NCBI GenBank assembly: GCA_016180275.1
Contig: JACPBN010000058.1
Location: forward strand, 1 to 8,696
DNA from: Candidatus Woesearchaeota archaeon
GTDB lineage: Archaea; Nanobdellota; Nanobdellia; Woesearchaeales; UBA10200
Reading direction: 5' to 3'
DNA: 8,696 nt
A program made the translations under genes and the position numbers. Position 1 is the stretch's first letter; each line of letters opens with the position of its first letter. The notes beneath the pieces are model-generated. The model had not been told where the DNA came from and made no database searches. It saw only the letters and a program-made list of their open reading frames with translations. Below, in pieces: positions 1-4,557 of this stretch.

Positions 1-28
1 GCTTACGCTTTTTCTTTATTCGCCCTGA

Positions 29-310
29 AGGGCTATCCTGTATCCATCAGTTAAAACAGAAGCTAAAGCAAGGCCTTAGGAACCAATTACTGGTAAAAAA
101 CTTTTTTAAAGCTGTTATAACTGTGAATTATGCAATAAACAATGCGGCAGGATGATCAACTGCCCTTATTCACCATGCAATAAGCAGTTTATGTGCTGCA
201 ATGGCTGCAAGAAAAAGCCTAATCCATATTGTACTGAAGAATGCAAAACAAAAGCTATAAATAAGCATGAAGATAAAAGAGAGATATTATATAAATCAAT
301 TGAGGCATAA
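29..310 (+). pseudogene. Remnant of a Cys-rich (zinc-ribbon-like) protein, possibly the tail of a TrhO/rhodanese-type protein
   Basis: One forward frame ending with TAA at 308-310 encodes a dense cysteine cluster: C-x2-C-x2-C-x3-C directly after the stop at 107-109, then NCPYSPCN, FMCCNGC and YCTEEC. The frame is broken by TAG at 77-79 and TAA at 107-109. There is no ATG, GTG or TTG between the second stop and an internal ATG at 152, which lies inside the cysteine cluster and has no good ribosome binding site. The pattern (paired cysteines, NC-x4-CN, CC-x2-C, C-x2-EC) resembles from memory the C-terminal cysteine region of rhodanese-related TrhO/UPF0176 proteins; that link is tentative. A short intact gene starting at 152 (52 residues) is the alternative. 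The stop lies one base before the ATG of the M50 gene, so translational coupling is possible if it is expressed. The first 28 bases show nothing clear. Confidence 0.35.
255..263 (+). promoter_or_regulatory. TATA box of the M50-SpoIIM operon
   Basis: The sequence ctataaata matches the archaeal TATA element. A start about 25 nt downstream would fall near 285-290. That excludes the ATG at 267 and favours the ATG at 312, which has GAGG at 302-305. Confidence 0.5.
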
Positions 311-311
311 A

Positions 312-977
312 ATGAGATATCATGAATATTATTACCATCAGGCAGATGCTGTTAAATTAGGCAGAATTTTAACTTCAAAAACTGAAATACTGCACATTCT
401 GCGGGCATGGCTAGCTATTAGTTTTGCATTTGCAATCATGCTTTCCGGAACAGATATTTCTGATTTATTTAGTTTTAGCTTATCAGCAAGATTCCCTGAC
501 ACATTATTAGTTGCAGCTGTTACAGTCGGATTAGGGTTTCTGCTCCATGAATTAGGCCATAAGATTGTTGCGCAACATTATAAATGCTGGGCAGAATTTA
601 GAGCAGATAACCAAATGTTATTGCTAGCCATAGCAATGAGCTTTTTTGGGTTTATATTTGCAGCGCCCGGCGCAGTAATGATTGCAGGCAATGTAAATGC
701 AAGAAAGAACGGATTGATATCAGCTGCTGGCCCAGCCGTTAATTTAGTGCTTGCATTAATATTTTTAAGCCTGATATTTTTATTCCCTGTTAAAGGCGTA
801 ATTGGGATATTTTATTACGGCTTTGTTATTAATTCATGGCTTGGACTTTTTAATATGCTTCCATTTGGAAATTTTGATGGCGCAAAAATATTTTTGTGGA
901 ACAAAGTTGTGTATGGCATTATGGTTGGCATTGCTGTATTGTTTATGGTCGCGCAAAATAGTTTGTTTGGGCTATAA
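312..977 (+). CDS. M50-family (site-2-protease-like) membrane metallopeptidase
   Basis: Predicted intramembrane zinc protease of about 221 residues. Counted from the upstream in-frame ATG at 267 (236 residues), the zinc-binding HELGH motif (HExxH) is at residues 94-98 inside a hydrophobic segment, and the second M50 motif, NMLPFGNFDG, with its metal-binding Asp, is at 196-205. Further hydrophobic helices lie near 46-62, 78-95, 117-140, 152-174, 177-195 and 212-230. M50 enzymes cut transmembrane segments of membrane-tethered substrates; the substrate here is unknown. Start choice: ATG 312 has GAGG at 302-305 and lies about 50 nt after a TATA box, whereas ATG 267 has no ribosome binding site and sits only 3 nt after that TATA box. 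The stop is one base from the ATG of the SpoIIM-like gene, so the two are almost certainly cotranscribed. Family assignment is secure; start is moderately secure. Confidence 0.9.
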   Translation: MRYHEYYYHQADAVKLGRILTSKTEILHILRAWLAISFAFAIMLSGTDISDLFSFSLSARFPDTLLVAAVTVGLGFLLHELGHKIVAQHYKCWAEFRADNQMLLLAIAMSFFGFIFAAPGAVMIAGNVNARKNGLISAAGPAVNLVLALIFLSLIFLFPVKGVIGIFYYGFVINSWLGLFNMLPFGNFDGAKIFLWNKVVYGIMVGIAVLFMVAQNSLFGL

Positions 978-978
978 A

Positions 979-1590
979 ATGAAACGCAAAAATAATTCTA
1001 AGCAGAAATTGATTAATAATTATAACACTAAAATATCCAATTATTATGGAAGCTTATATCTCAAAATTTCAGGCAACAAAAATTACATCATTGCAACGGC
1101 TGCATTATTTTCAGGGTCAATCATCTTTGGCTTATTATTCCCTAATTTTCTGAAAGAATTCCAGGACGAGATCATTAAAGCAATCTTAGCCCGGGTGCAA
1201 GGAAAGGATTTTTTTGAAGTCACATTTTTTATTATCCAGAACAACCTGCGCACTGCATTTTTCGGATTTTTGCTGGGAATAATTTTCTTGCCTGTGCTCG
1301 CAATATTAATCAACGGTTTTTTTATAGGCACAACTTTGCGAATAGCAATTGAAAAATATTCGCCGTTAATCATCTGGAGACTGTTCCCGCACGGCATATT
1401 TGAGCTGCCTGCAATAATCTTATCATTTTCTTATGGATTAAAGATTGGCTTAACATGGTTTCATAAAGATAGAAGAAAGAACTTTGCAAATAATTACAGA
1501 GAAGCTTTTGCAGTATTTGTATCCATTACCCTGCCATTGATTATCGTTGCAGGCATAATTGAAGGAGGTTTGTATGCATTTTTCAGATAA
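979..1590 (+). CDS. Stage II sporulation protein M family (SpoIIM/DUF95) membrane protein
   Basis: A 203-residue multi-pass membrane protein. The SpoIIM/DUF95 hallmarks are NNLRTAFFGFLLGI (residues 88-101), a glycine-rich NGFFIGTTL segment (112-120), the signature PHGIFELPA (137-145), and a final helix ending AGIIEGGL (191-198). Hydrophobic helices lie near 36-56, 92-118, 140-158 and 178-200; the N-terminus is basic and probably cytoplasmic. In Bacillus SpoIIM takes part in engulfment, but the archaeal members occur in non-sporulating organisms and their role is not known. Start: ATG 979 follows the upstream stop by one base; the frame extends back to 802 inside the M50 gene, and that part is overlap shadow. 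The operon with an M50 protease suggests joint work on membrane protein processing or remodelling, which is inference. A short gap with no clear terminator follows. Confidence 0.88.
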   Translation: MKRKNNSKQKLINNYNTKISNYYGSLYLKISGNKNYIIATAALFSGSIIFGLLFPNFLKEFQDEIIKAILARVQGKDFFEVTFFIIQNNLRTAFFGFLLGIIFLPVLAILINGFFIGTTLRIAIEKYSPLIIWRLFPHGIFELPAIILSFSYGLKIGLTWFHKDRRKNFANNYREAFAVFVSITLPLIIVAGIIEGGLYAFFR

Positions 1591-1651
1591 TTTCTTTGTC
1601 GTGCATGAAAAAATTATTCATCGACGTCAAATTTGTGCAAAAAACGAAAAC

Positions 1652-1659
1652 TATATAAA
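1652..1659 (+). promoter_or_regulatory. TATA box (with BRE-like upstream bases) for the 80-residue protein gene
   Basis: tatataaa is preceded by purine-rich cgaaaac, a good BRE-TATA match. The expected transcription start is about 1682-1686, giving a leader of about 50 nt. This is one of the better promoters in the window. Confidence 0.7.
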
Positions 1660-1683
1660 TGAGTGCTTTATAATCCAGATTGT

Positions 1684-1700
1684 CTTAGATAAATTCTAAG
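1684..1700 (+). other. Leader hairpin upstream of the 80-residue protein gene
   Basis: A perfect 6-bp stem, CTTAGA/TCTAAG, with the loop taaat sits at the predicted 5' end of the transcript, 19 nt before the ribosome binding site. It could stabilise the mRNA 5' end; its function is not shown by sequence. Confidence 0.4.
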
Positions 1701-1718
1701 TAATCAAATATAAAAAAT

Positions 1719-1726
1719 AGGAGGGG
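1719..1726 (+). promoter_or_regulatory. Strong Shine-Dalgarno site
   Basis: aggagggg ends 6 nt before ATG 1733, the strongest ribosome binding site in the window that precedes a good start codon. It fixes the start of the 80-residue gene and suggests high translation. Confidence 0.7.
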
Positions 1727-1732
1727 TTTTAG

Positions 1733-1975
1733 ATGGCAGCAAAAAAAGTAGCAAAAGTAGGCGTTAAGAAAGAACAAGGTTTCCTATATTTTGTAGATAA
1801 GCAGGGCGATATTTCTAGAGCAAGAATGTCTCGCGGACGCGGCAAACAAAAAGCTGGCAAAGTCGAGAAAGTAGCAAAAGCAAGCGTCAAAAAGCAATCT
1901 GGTTACTTATATTTTGTAGATAAGCAAGGCGATGTTTCTGCAGCAGTCATGGCTCGCGGAAGAAAGAGCAAGTAA
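1733..1975 (+). CDS. Small basic protein of two tandem 32-residue repeats (function unknown)
   Basis: An 80-residue, lysine/arginine-rich protein with no signal peptide or membrane helix. It contains two copies of one unit, residues 5-36 and 46-77 (period 41 residues), identical at 23 of 32 positions. The shared pattern is KVAK-x2-VKK-x2-G-[FY]-LYFVDKQGD-[IV]-S-x-A-x-M-x-RGR. The middle (LYFVDKQGDV) looks like a short beta hairpin with a tight turn, and both units end in an RGR basic patch, so nucleic-acid binding is plausible but unproven. I do not recognise a named family. The gene has its own TATA box, a leader with a hairpin, a strong SD at 1719-1726 and a T-tract terminator right behind it, so it is a well-expressed single-gene unit. 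The duplication within so small a protein suggests a dimer-like or tandem binding arrangement. That it is a real gene is secure. Confidence 0.85.
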   Translation: MAAKKVAKVGVKKEQGFLYFVDKQGDISRARMSRGRGKQKAGKVEKVAKASVKKQSGYLYFVDKQGDVSAAVMARGRKSK

Positions 1976-1987
1976 ATGCTTTGTTGC

Positions 1988-2007
1988 TTTGTTTTTTTTA
2001 TTTTTTT
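1988..2007 (+). terminator. T-tract terminator after the 80-residue protein gene
   Basis: T8 and T7 runs (1992-1999 and 2001-2007) begin 16 nt after the stop codon, matching the oligo-T terminators of archaea. They lie in the 38-nt gap between this gene and the convergent Nudix gene. Confidence 0.65.
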
Positions 2008-2013
2008 ATATCC

Positions 2014-2442
2014 TTATTTTTCTAAATTATTAAGAAATGCTTCAGCTTTCTGCAATAAAGATTTAGCATTATCGTATGTCACTTTTTCAAGCGCATCTCC
2101 ATATTTTAGCCACTTAAACCCAATATGTTCATGAGATATTTTGATTTTTTCTTCTTCGGTTTCTGCCAGATAGAAAATGACTTCCTTAATGATCAGGTCT
2201 TTTTTGTGCTTAAAAGAATATTCTATCTTTTCTTTGTACCCATTTATCAGATTAATTTTAGCTATTCCTGTCTCTTCTTTTAATTCTCTTCTGGATGTCT
2301 GCTCTTCTGTTTCTCCTTTTTCAACATGGCCTTTTGGATAATCCCAATGTCCTTCAGAATAATGTAATATCATGTATTTGCGAGAATTTGTTTTCTTATC
2401 TGTTCTAAACAGTATAACACCGCAGCTTTTTTCTTTTTTCAT
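2014..2442 (-). CDS. Nudix hydrolase, Ap4A (bis(5'-nucleosyl)-tetraphosphate) hydrolase-like
   Basis: A 142-residue cytosolic Nudix enzyme, typical length for the family. The full Nudix box G-x5-E-x7-RE-U-x-EE-x-G-U spans residues 38-60: G38, E44, R52-E53, E56-E57, G59-I60. Here E53, E56 and E57 are the metal-binding acids. The preceding HWDYPKGHVEKGE and the N-terminal SCGVILFR resemble asymmetric diadenosine tetraphosphate hydrolases (NUDT2-like), which split Ap4A to ATP and AMP. Substrate is inferred from resemblance; other Nudix substrates remain possible. The start is the only ATG at the head of the frame. A TATA element at 2466-2473 lies 24 nt upstream, so the mRNA is probably leaderless. 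It follows the tRNA-Gln gene on the same strand, with the TATA box starting right after the tRNA 3' end. Confidence 0.9.
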   Translation of the reverse strand: MKKEKSCGVILFRTDKKTNSRKYMILHYSEGHWDYPKGHVEKGETEEQTSRRELKEETGIAKINLINGYKEKIEYSFKHKKDLIIKEVIFYLAETEEEKIKISHEHIGFKWLKYGDALEKVTYDNAKSLLQKAEAFLNNLEK

Positions 2443-2465
2443 TTCAAGACAAATGTCACTAATAA

Positions 2466-2473
2466 TTATAAAA
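2466..2473 (-). promoter_or_regulatory. TATA box of the Nudix gene, abutting the tRNA 3' end
   Basis: On the minus strand TTTTATAA begins at the base immediately after the tRNA discriminator base (2474) and ends 23 nt before the Nudix ATG. This fits a leaderless transcript. The T-run may also serve as the tRNA terminator. Confidence 0.55.
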
Positions 2474-2487
2474 TAGCCCCGGGCGGA

Positions 2488-2514
2488 AATACGGAATTTG
2501 GATTTACAAATTCT
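2488..2514 (-). other. T-loop BHB intron of tRNA-Gln (27 nt)
   Basis: In transcript sense the intron contains a 7-bp hairpin GAATTTG/CAAATTC with the loop TAAATC. The T-stem GGCGG/CCGCC is the outer helix. The central helix is TTCG against CGTA, with one T-T mismatch. Bulges are AA|A and TT|T, each cut after the second base, which restores the loop TTCGAAT. Confidence 0.85.
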
Positions 2515-2535
2515 TTCGAACCGCCGTCACAGGCT

Positions 2536-2563
2536 GTCTTTAGCATCAGTTTAACTAACGCTT
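2536..2563 (-). other. Anticodon-loop BHB intron of tRNA-Gln (28 nt, position 37/38)
   Basis: The outer helix is the anticodon stem and the central helix is CTCT against AAAG (one C-A mismatch). Bulges are GG|A and AC|A. The inner hairpin AGCGTTAGT/ACTGATGCT has 9 pairs (two G-U) and the triloop TAA. The site is the canonical archaeal 37/38 position. Confidence 0.88.
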
Positions 2564-2579
2564 CCAGAGGCCCGTATCC

Positions 2580-2605
2580 TAAGCCTTCCCTTTTTTACAG
2601 AGAAT
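2580..2605 (-). other. D-loop BHB intron of tRNA-Gln (26 nt)
   Basis: The inner hairpin TTCTCT/AGGGAA (6 pairs, one G-U) closes the loop GTAAAAA. The central helix GGTC/GGCT has two G-U pairs, and bulges are AA|A and TA|G. The second bulge faces AGC of the D-loop, so this end is a relaxed 3x3 internal loop rather than a clean bulge. Splicing yields the D-loop AGCGGTCAA. Confidence 0.82.
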
Positions 2606-2647
2606 TTGACCGCTAGACGACGGGGCTATAACAAATTGAAATTTTAC

Positions 2648-2669
2648 AGCAAACTATATAAATTTTGTT
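2648..2669 (+). repeat. 22-bp promoter-bearing direct repeat, copy 1
   Basis: Identical over 22 bp to 3085-3106 and holds the TATA box. The ten bases before each copy also match at eight positions (gaaattttac versus gaatttttat). The two copies flank the truncated DUF1016 gene. Confidence 0.9.
2655..2662. promoter_or_regulatory. Bidirectional TATA box: tRNA-Gln (minus) and DUF1016 fragment (plus)
   Basis: tatataaa is nearly symmetrical. On the minus strand it is 28 nt from the tRNA 5' end (2627); on the plus strand it is 26 nt from the GTG at 2688. It forms the core of the 22-bp repeat whose second copy is at 3085-3106. Confidence 0.6.
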
Positions 2670-2687
2670 TTATTTAGGGCATTTTAA

Positions 2688-3086
2688 GTGATAAGAATGA
2701 GACTAATTAAGCCAAAAAAAGGACAACTACTTGAAAAGCAGTTTATTGAGGTGATAGAGCTTATTAAAAAAGCGAAGTACAATGCCCTTAAAACTGTTAA
2801 CACAGAGCTTATAAATTTATACTGGCGAATAGGTGAATATATCAACAAAAAGCTGTATACCTCAGAATGGGGAGAGTCTGTTGTTGGACAATTGGCAGAT
2901 TATATTAAAAAAAGTCGCCCAGAGCTGAAAGGATATTCTGATAAAAATCTCTGGAGGATGAGACAATTTTATGAGACTTATTATAATGATGAGAAACTCT
3001 CACCACTGATGAGACAATTAAGTTGGACGCATAATTTGTTAATATTGTCCAAAACCAAGAGCCAATCAGAAAGAGAATTTTTATAG
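2688..3086 (+). CDS. N-terminal fragment of a DUF1016/YhcG-type PD-(D/E)XK nuclease family protein
   Basis: 132 residues that match only the N-terminal DUF1016 domain: LYWRIGEYI (44-52), WGESVVGQLADYIKKSRPEL (61-80), KGYSDKNLWRMRQFYETY (81-98) and LSWTHNLLILSK (111-122). Full-length relatives run to roughly 330-380 residues with a C-terminal PD-(D/E)XK nuclease fold, absent here. The reading frame stops at EREFL, where relatives continue into the linker to the nuclease domain, and the stop codon (3084-3086) is formed at the edge of the second 22-bp repeat. Start is GTG 2688 or ATG 2697, each 26-35 nt after a TATA box, so the transcript may be leaderless. Such proteins often sit near restriction-modification genes, and a methyltransferase gene follows. 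Either a stand-alone domain protein or a truncated gene; I favour truncation. Confidence 0.78.
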   Translation: MIRMRLIKPKKGQLLEKQFIEVIELIKKAKYNALKTVNTELINLYWRIGEYINKKLYTSEWGESVVGQLADYIKKSRPELKGYSDKNLWRMRQFYETYYNDEKLSPLMRQLSWTHNLLILSKTKSQSEREFL

Positions 3087-3106
3087 CAAACTATATAAAT
3101 TTTGTT
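3085..3106 (+). repeat. 22-bp promoter-bearing direct repeat, copy 2
   Basis: Exact copy of 2648-2669, including the TATA box (3092-3099). It overlaps the stop codon of the DUF1016 fragment. If active, it would start transcription near 3120 and make a leader of about 150 nt for the methyltransferase gene. Confidence 0.9.
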
Positions 3107-3131
3107 CTAACAATCAGGATATATCAAAATT

Positions 3132-3138
3132 AAGGAGG
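3132..3138 (+). promoter_or_regulatory. Orphan Shine-Dalgarno-like site in the methyltransferase leader
   Basis: aaggagg is a near-perfect ribosome binding site, but no ATG follows at a useful distance. A TTG at 3141 opens only a 15-codon frame to TAG 3186-3188, with a spacing of just 2 nt. It is either the relic of a lost gene start or part of a leader peptide. Confidence 0.4.
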
Positions 3139-3187
3139 ATTTGCAAAGATTAATCAAAAGAGTTGTAATATCTAGCAAAGCGAGATA

Positions 3188-3265
3188 GTTTGGAGTTACG
3201 TCTCCAAACCTACGAGCAGAGCGAGTATGTTACGATGGTTTGGTTAAGCTTTTGCGAAGCAAAAG
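3188..3265 (+). promoter_or_regulatory. Structured leader with competing hairpins before the methyltransferase gene
   Basis: Hairpin A: GTTTGGAG (3188-3195)/CTCCAAAC (3202-3209), an 8-bp stem with loop ttacgt. Hairpin B: CCAAACC (3204-3210) can instead pair with GGTTTGG (3237-3243), which excludes A. Hairpin C: CTTTTGC (3249-3255)/GCAAAAG (3259-3265), a 7-bp stem with a GAA triloop, ends 6 nt before the ATG and covers the only weak ribosome-binding bases. This is a plausible cis-regulatory leader; regulation is inference. Confidence 0.45.
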
Positions 3266-3271
3266 GTTATT

Positions 3272-4132
3272 ATGAAAGGATTTAAAGGCAACAGAGGCAT
3301 CCCAGTAAACATGGGCGAACGTGGAACTTACCATAAAGACAACAAGCTTAATGAGCTCACAAGTAAAGAATGGATTAAATTTACCAGAACATGGTTTGTA
3401 CATTATCCGCCGGCAAGAAAAGACGATGAGATTCTGCATCCTGCAAAGTTTCCTGAAAGCGTGGTTAAGGAATTTATTTTATTCTTTACAAAAAGAGGCC
3501 AGTATGTGCTTGATCCCTTTTTAGGCACAGGCTCAACATTAGTTGCATGCCATGAAACAGAAAGAAATGGAGTAGGCATAGAATTGCTGGATAAATATGC
3601 CCAGATTGCGAAAGCCAGACTTAAAAAATTAGGCTCATCAAATAATCTTAATGTTATTGCAGGAAATAGCCTGAATATTGATACTATCTGGAAAAAAAAC
3701 AATCTGCCAAAAATCGATTTTGTAATAACTTCTCCGCCATACGGCCCAATGCTAAACAAGAAAGTCGGCATAGTCTATAATGCAAGAAAAAAAGCATTTC
3801 TGGACACAAATTATTCAGAATCTAAGGAAGATTTGGCAAATTCTGCCTCGTATGAAGAATTTGTTGCAAATGTAACCCAGATATTTGCAAAAATGAAAAC
3901 TATTTTAAACAGAAATGCCTATCTTGTCGTGATACTGCAGAATTACGTGGATAAAAGTGAATTCCTGCCGTTAGCGTGGGATGTTGCAAAAGGTTTATCT
4001 GCAATATATAAATTTAAAGGAGAGAAGATTTGGTGCCAGGATAATAAAACTCTTTATCCATATGGCTATCGTTTCAGCTTCATACCTAATGTGCATCATC
4101 ATTACTGCCTGATATTTAAGAATGACAGATAA
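3272..4132 (+). CDS. DNA methyltransferase, TSPPY type (N4-cytosine or N6-adenine amino-methylase)
   Basis: A 286-residue SAM-dependent DNA methylase. The SAM-binding motif DPFLGTGST is at residues 81-89, followed by the acidic motif GIEL (102-105); the catalytic TSPPY is at 153-157. HPAKFPESVVKEFI (56-69) resembles motif X preceding motif I. Motif order X-I-IV and the (T/S)SPPY form favour an exocyclic-amino methylase, often N4-cytosine; the target base and site cannot be read from sequence. The segment between TSPPY and the end (about 158-286) would hold the target recognition part; the end, YPYGYRFSFIPNVHHHYCLIFK, is typical of these enzymes. The start ATG 3272 lies just after hairpin C. 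No intact nuclease gene adjoins it, only the DUF1016 fragment upstream, so it may be an orphan methylase or the survivor of a restriction-modification unit. Confidence 0.87.
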   Translation: MKGFKGNRGIPVNMGERGTYHKDNKLNELTSKEWIKFTRTWFVHYPPARKDDEILHPAKFPESVVKEFILFFTKRGQYVLDPFLGTGSTLVACHETERNGVGIELLDKYAQIAKARLKKLGSSNNLNVIAGNSLNIDTIWKKNNLPKIDFVITSPPYGPMLNKKVGIVYNARKKAFLDTNYSESKEDLANSASYEEFVANVTQIFAKMKTILNRNAYLVVILQNYVDKSEFLPLAWDVAKGLSAIYKFKGEKIWCQDNKTLYPYGYRFSFIPNVHHHYCLIFKNDR

Positions 4133-4183
4133 CTGGCAAAAGATTAAATTAAGATTGATAATCAAATGACTAAAGGTGAGAGG

Positions 4184-4525
4184 ATGAAAAAAGCCCATAA
4201 AATATTTTTAGCATTAATGTTATTATCGGCATTAACATTAATTATTTCTGCATGCAAAAAGCAAGAGCCAATAGTTAATTTTGAGGCGCAGAAATACACC
4301 ATTGATGAAAGGCAGGGTGTTCCATTAACTGCAATAACTGCAGATGAAAATGCCAATCCAGAGAAAGAATTGACTCCAGAAGAAAAAGCAGCCTTATGGC
4401 AGAGAAAGCAGGAGGAAGAAGCCAAATACAGGCAGTGGAAAGACATAAGAGATAACGAACGCCAAGAAAAAGATGAAGATGAAAGAATTGAAGATGAGAT
4501 TGAATTTTTTAACAATAGCAGGTAA
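4184..4525 (+). CDS. Small predicted lipoprotein with a charged C-terminal helix
   Basis: 113 residues counted from ATG 4184. That start has GGTGA at 4175-4179; an in-frame ATG at 4166 has no such site. The N-terminus is a classic signal: MKKAHK, a hydrophobic stretch to about residue 20, then a lipobox ending ISAC, with Cys24 the expected lipidated residue. The mature part is hydrophilic. From about residue 68 it is strongly charged (Glu, Lys, Arg, Gln-rich), probably a long helix or coiled coil ending in an acidic tail. No catalytic motif is visible and I do not recognise a family. It lies 51 nt after the methyltransferase on the same strand and is convergent with sppA. It is likely a membrane-anchored surface protein; its role is unknown. 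Confidence 0.72.
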   Translation: MKKAHKIFLALMLLSALTLIISACKKQEPIVNFEAQKYTIDERQGVPLTAITADENANPEKELTPEEKAALWQRKQEEEAKYRQWKDIRDNERQEKDEDERIEDEIEFFNNSR

Positions 4526-4557
4526 GTAAGACAGCCCTATCCGATTCCTAATATCAG

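Larger units (their letters stand above)
2474..2627 (-). tRNA. tRNA-Gln (anticodon CUG) with three BHB introns
   Basis: The 154-nt gene holds three introns, at 2580-2605 (26 nt, D-loop), 2536-2563 (28 nt, anticodon loop, position 37/38) and 2488-2514 (27 nt, T-loop, 59/60). Removing them leaves 73 nt. Acceptor stem AGCCCCG/CGGGGCT gives 7 pairs with discriminator A. The D-stem is GTCT/GGAT around the loop AGCGGTCAA. The anticodon stem CGGGC/GCCTG (one G-U) encloses CTCTGGA. The T-stem GGCGG/CCGCC encloses TTCGAAT. No CCA is encoded, as usual in archaea. A1-U72 with A73 agrees with archaeal tRNA-Gln. The TATA element at 2655-2662 lies 28 nt upstream on the minus strand. Anticodon CUG decodes CAG codons. 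Cloverleaf and intron fit are seen directly; splicing itself is inferred. Confidence 0.92.

Noticed and set aside
802..978. Upstream extension of the SpoIIM-like gene
   Set aside because: It overlaps the M50 gene in another frame over its conserved DG motif. ATG 979 directly follows the M50 stop and gives a normal family N-terminus.
2474..2627. Reading the split tRNA as tRNA-Glu, or as an amber (CUA) tRNA by other intron borders
   Set aside because: The D-arm start resembles tRNA-Glu, but BHB geometry fixes the anticodon loop as CTCTGGA (anticodon CUG). A CUA reading needs cuts that break the bulge pattern. A1-U72 with A73 also fits archaeal tRNA-Gln.
3141..3188. 15-codon TTG frame as a leader-peptide gene
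   Set aside because: The SD is only 2 nt from the TTG, too close for efficient initiation, and there is no composition signal. Kept only as part of the leader finding.
3403..3771. Reverse open frame of 122 codons opposite the methyltransferase
   Set aside because: It is the antisense of the motif I to motif IV region and has no promoter or ribosome binding site.
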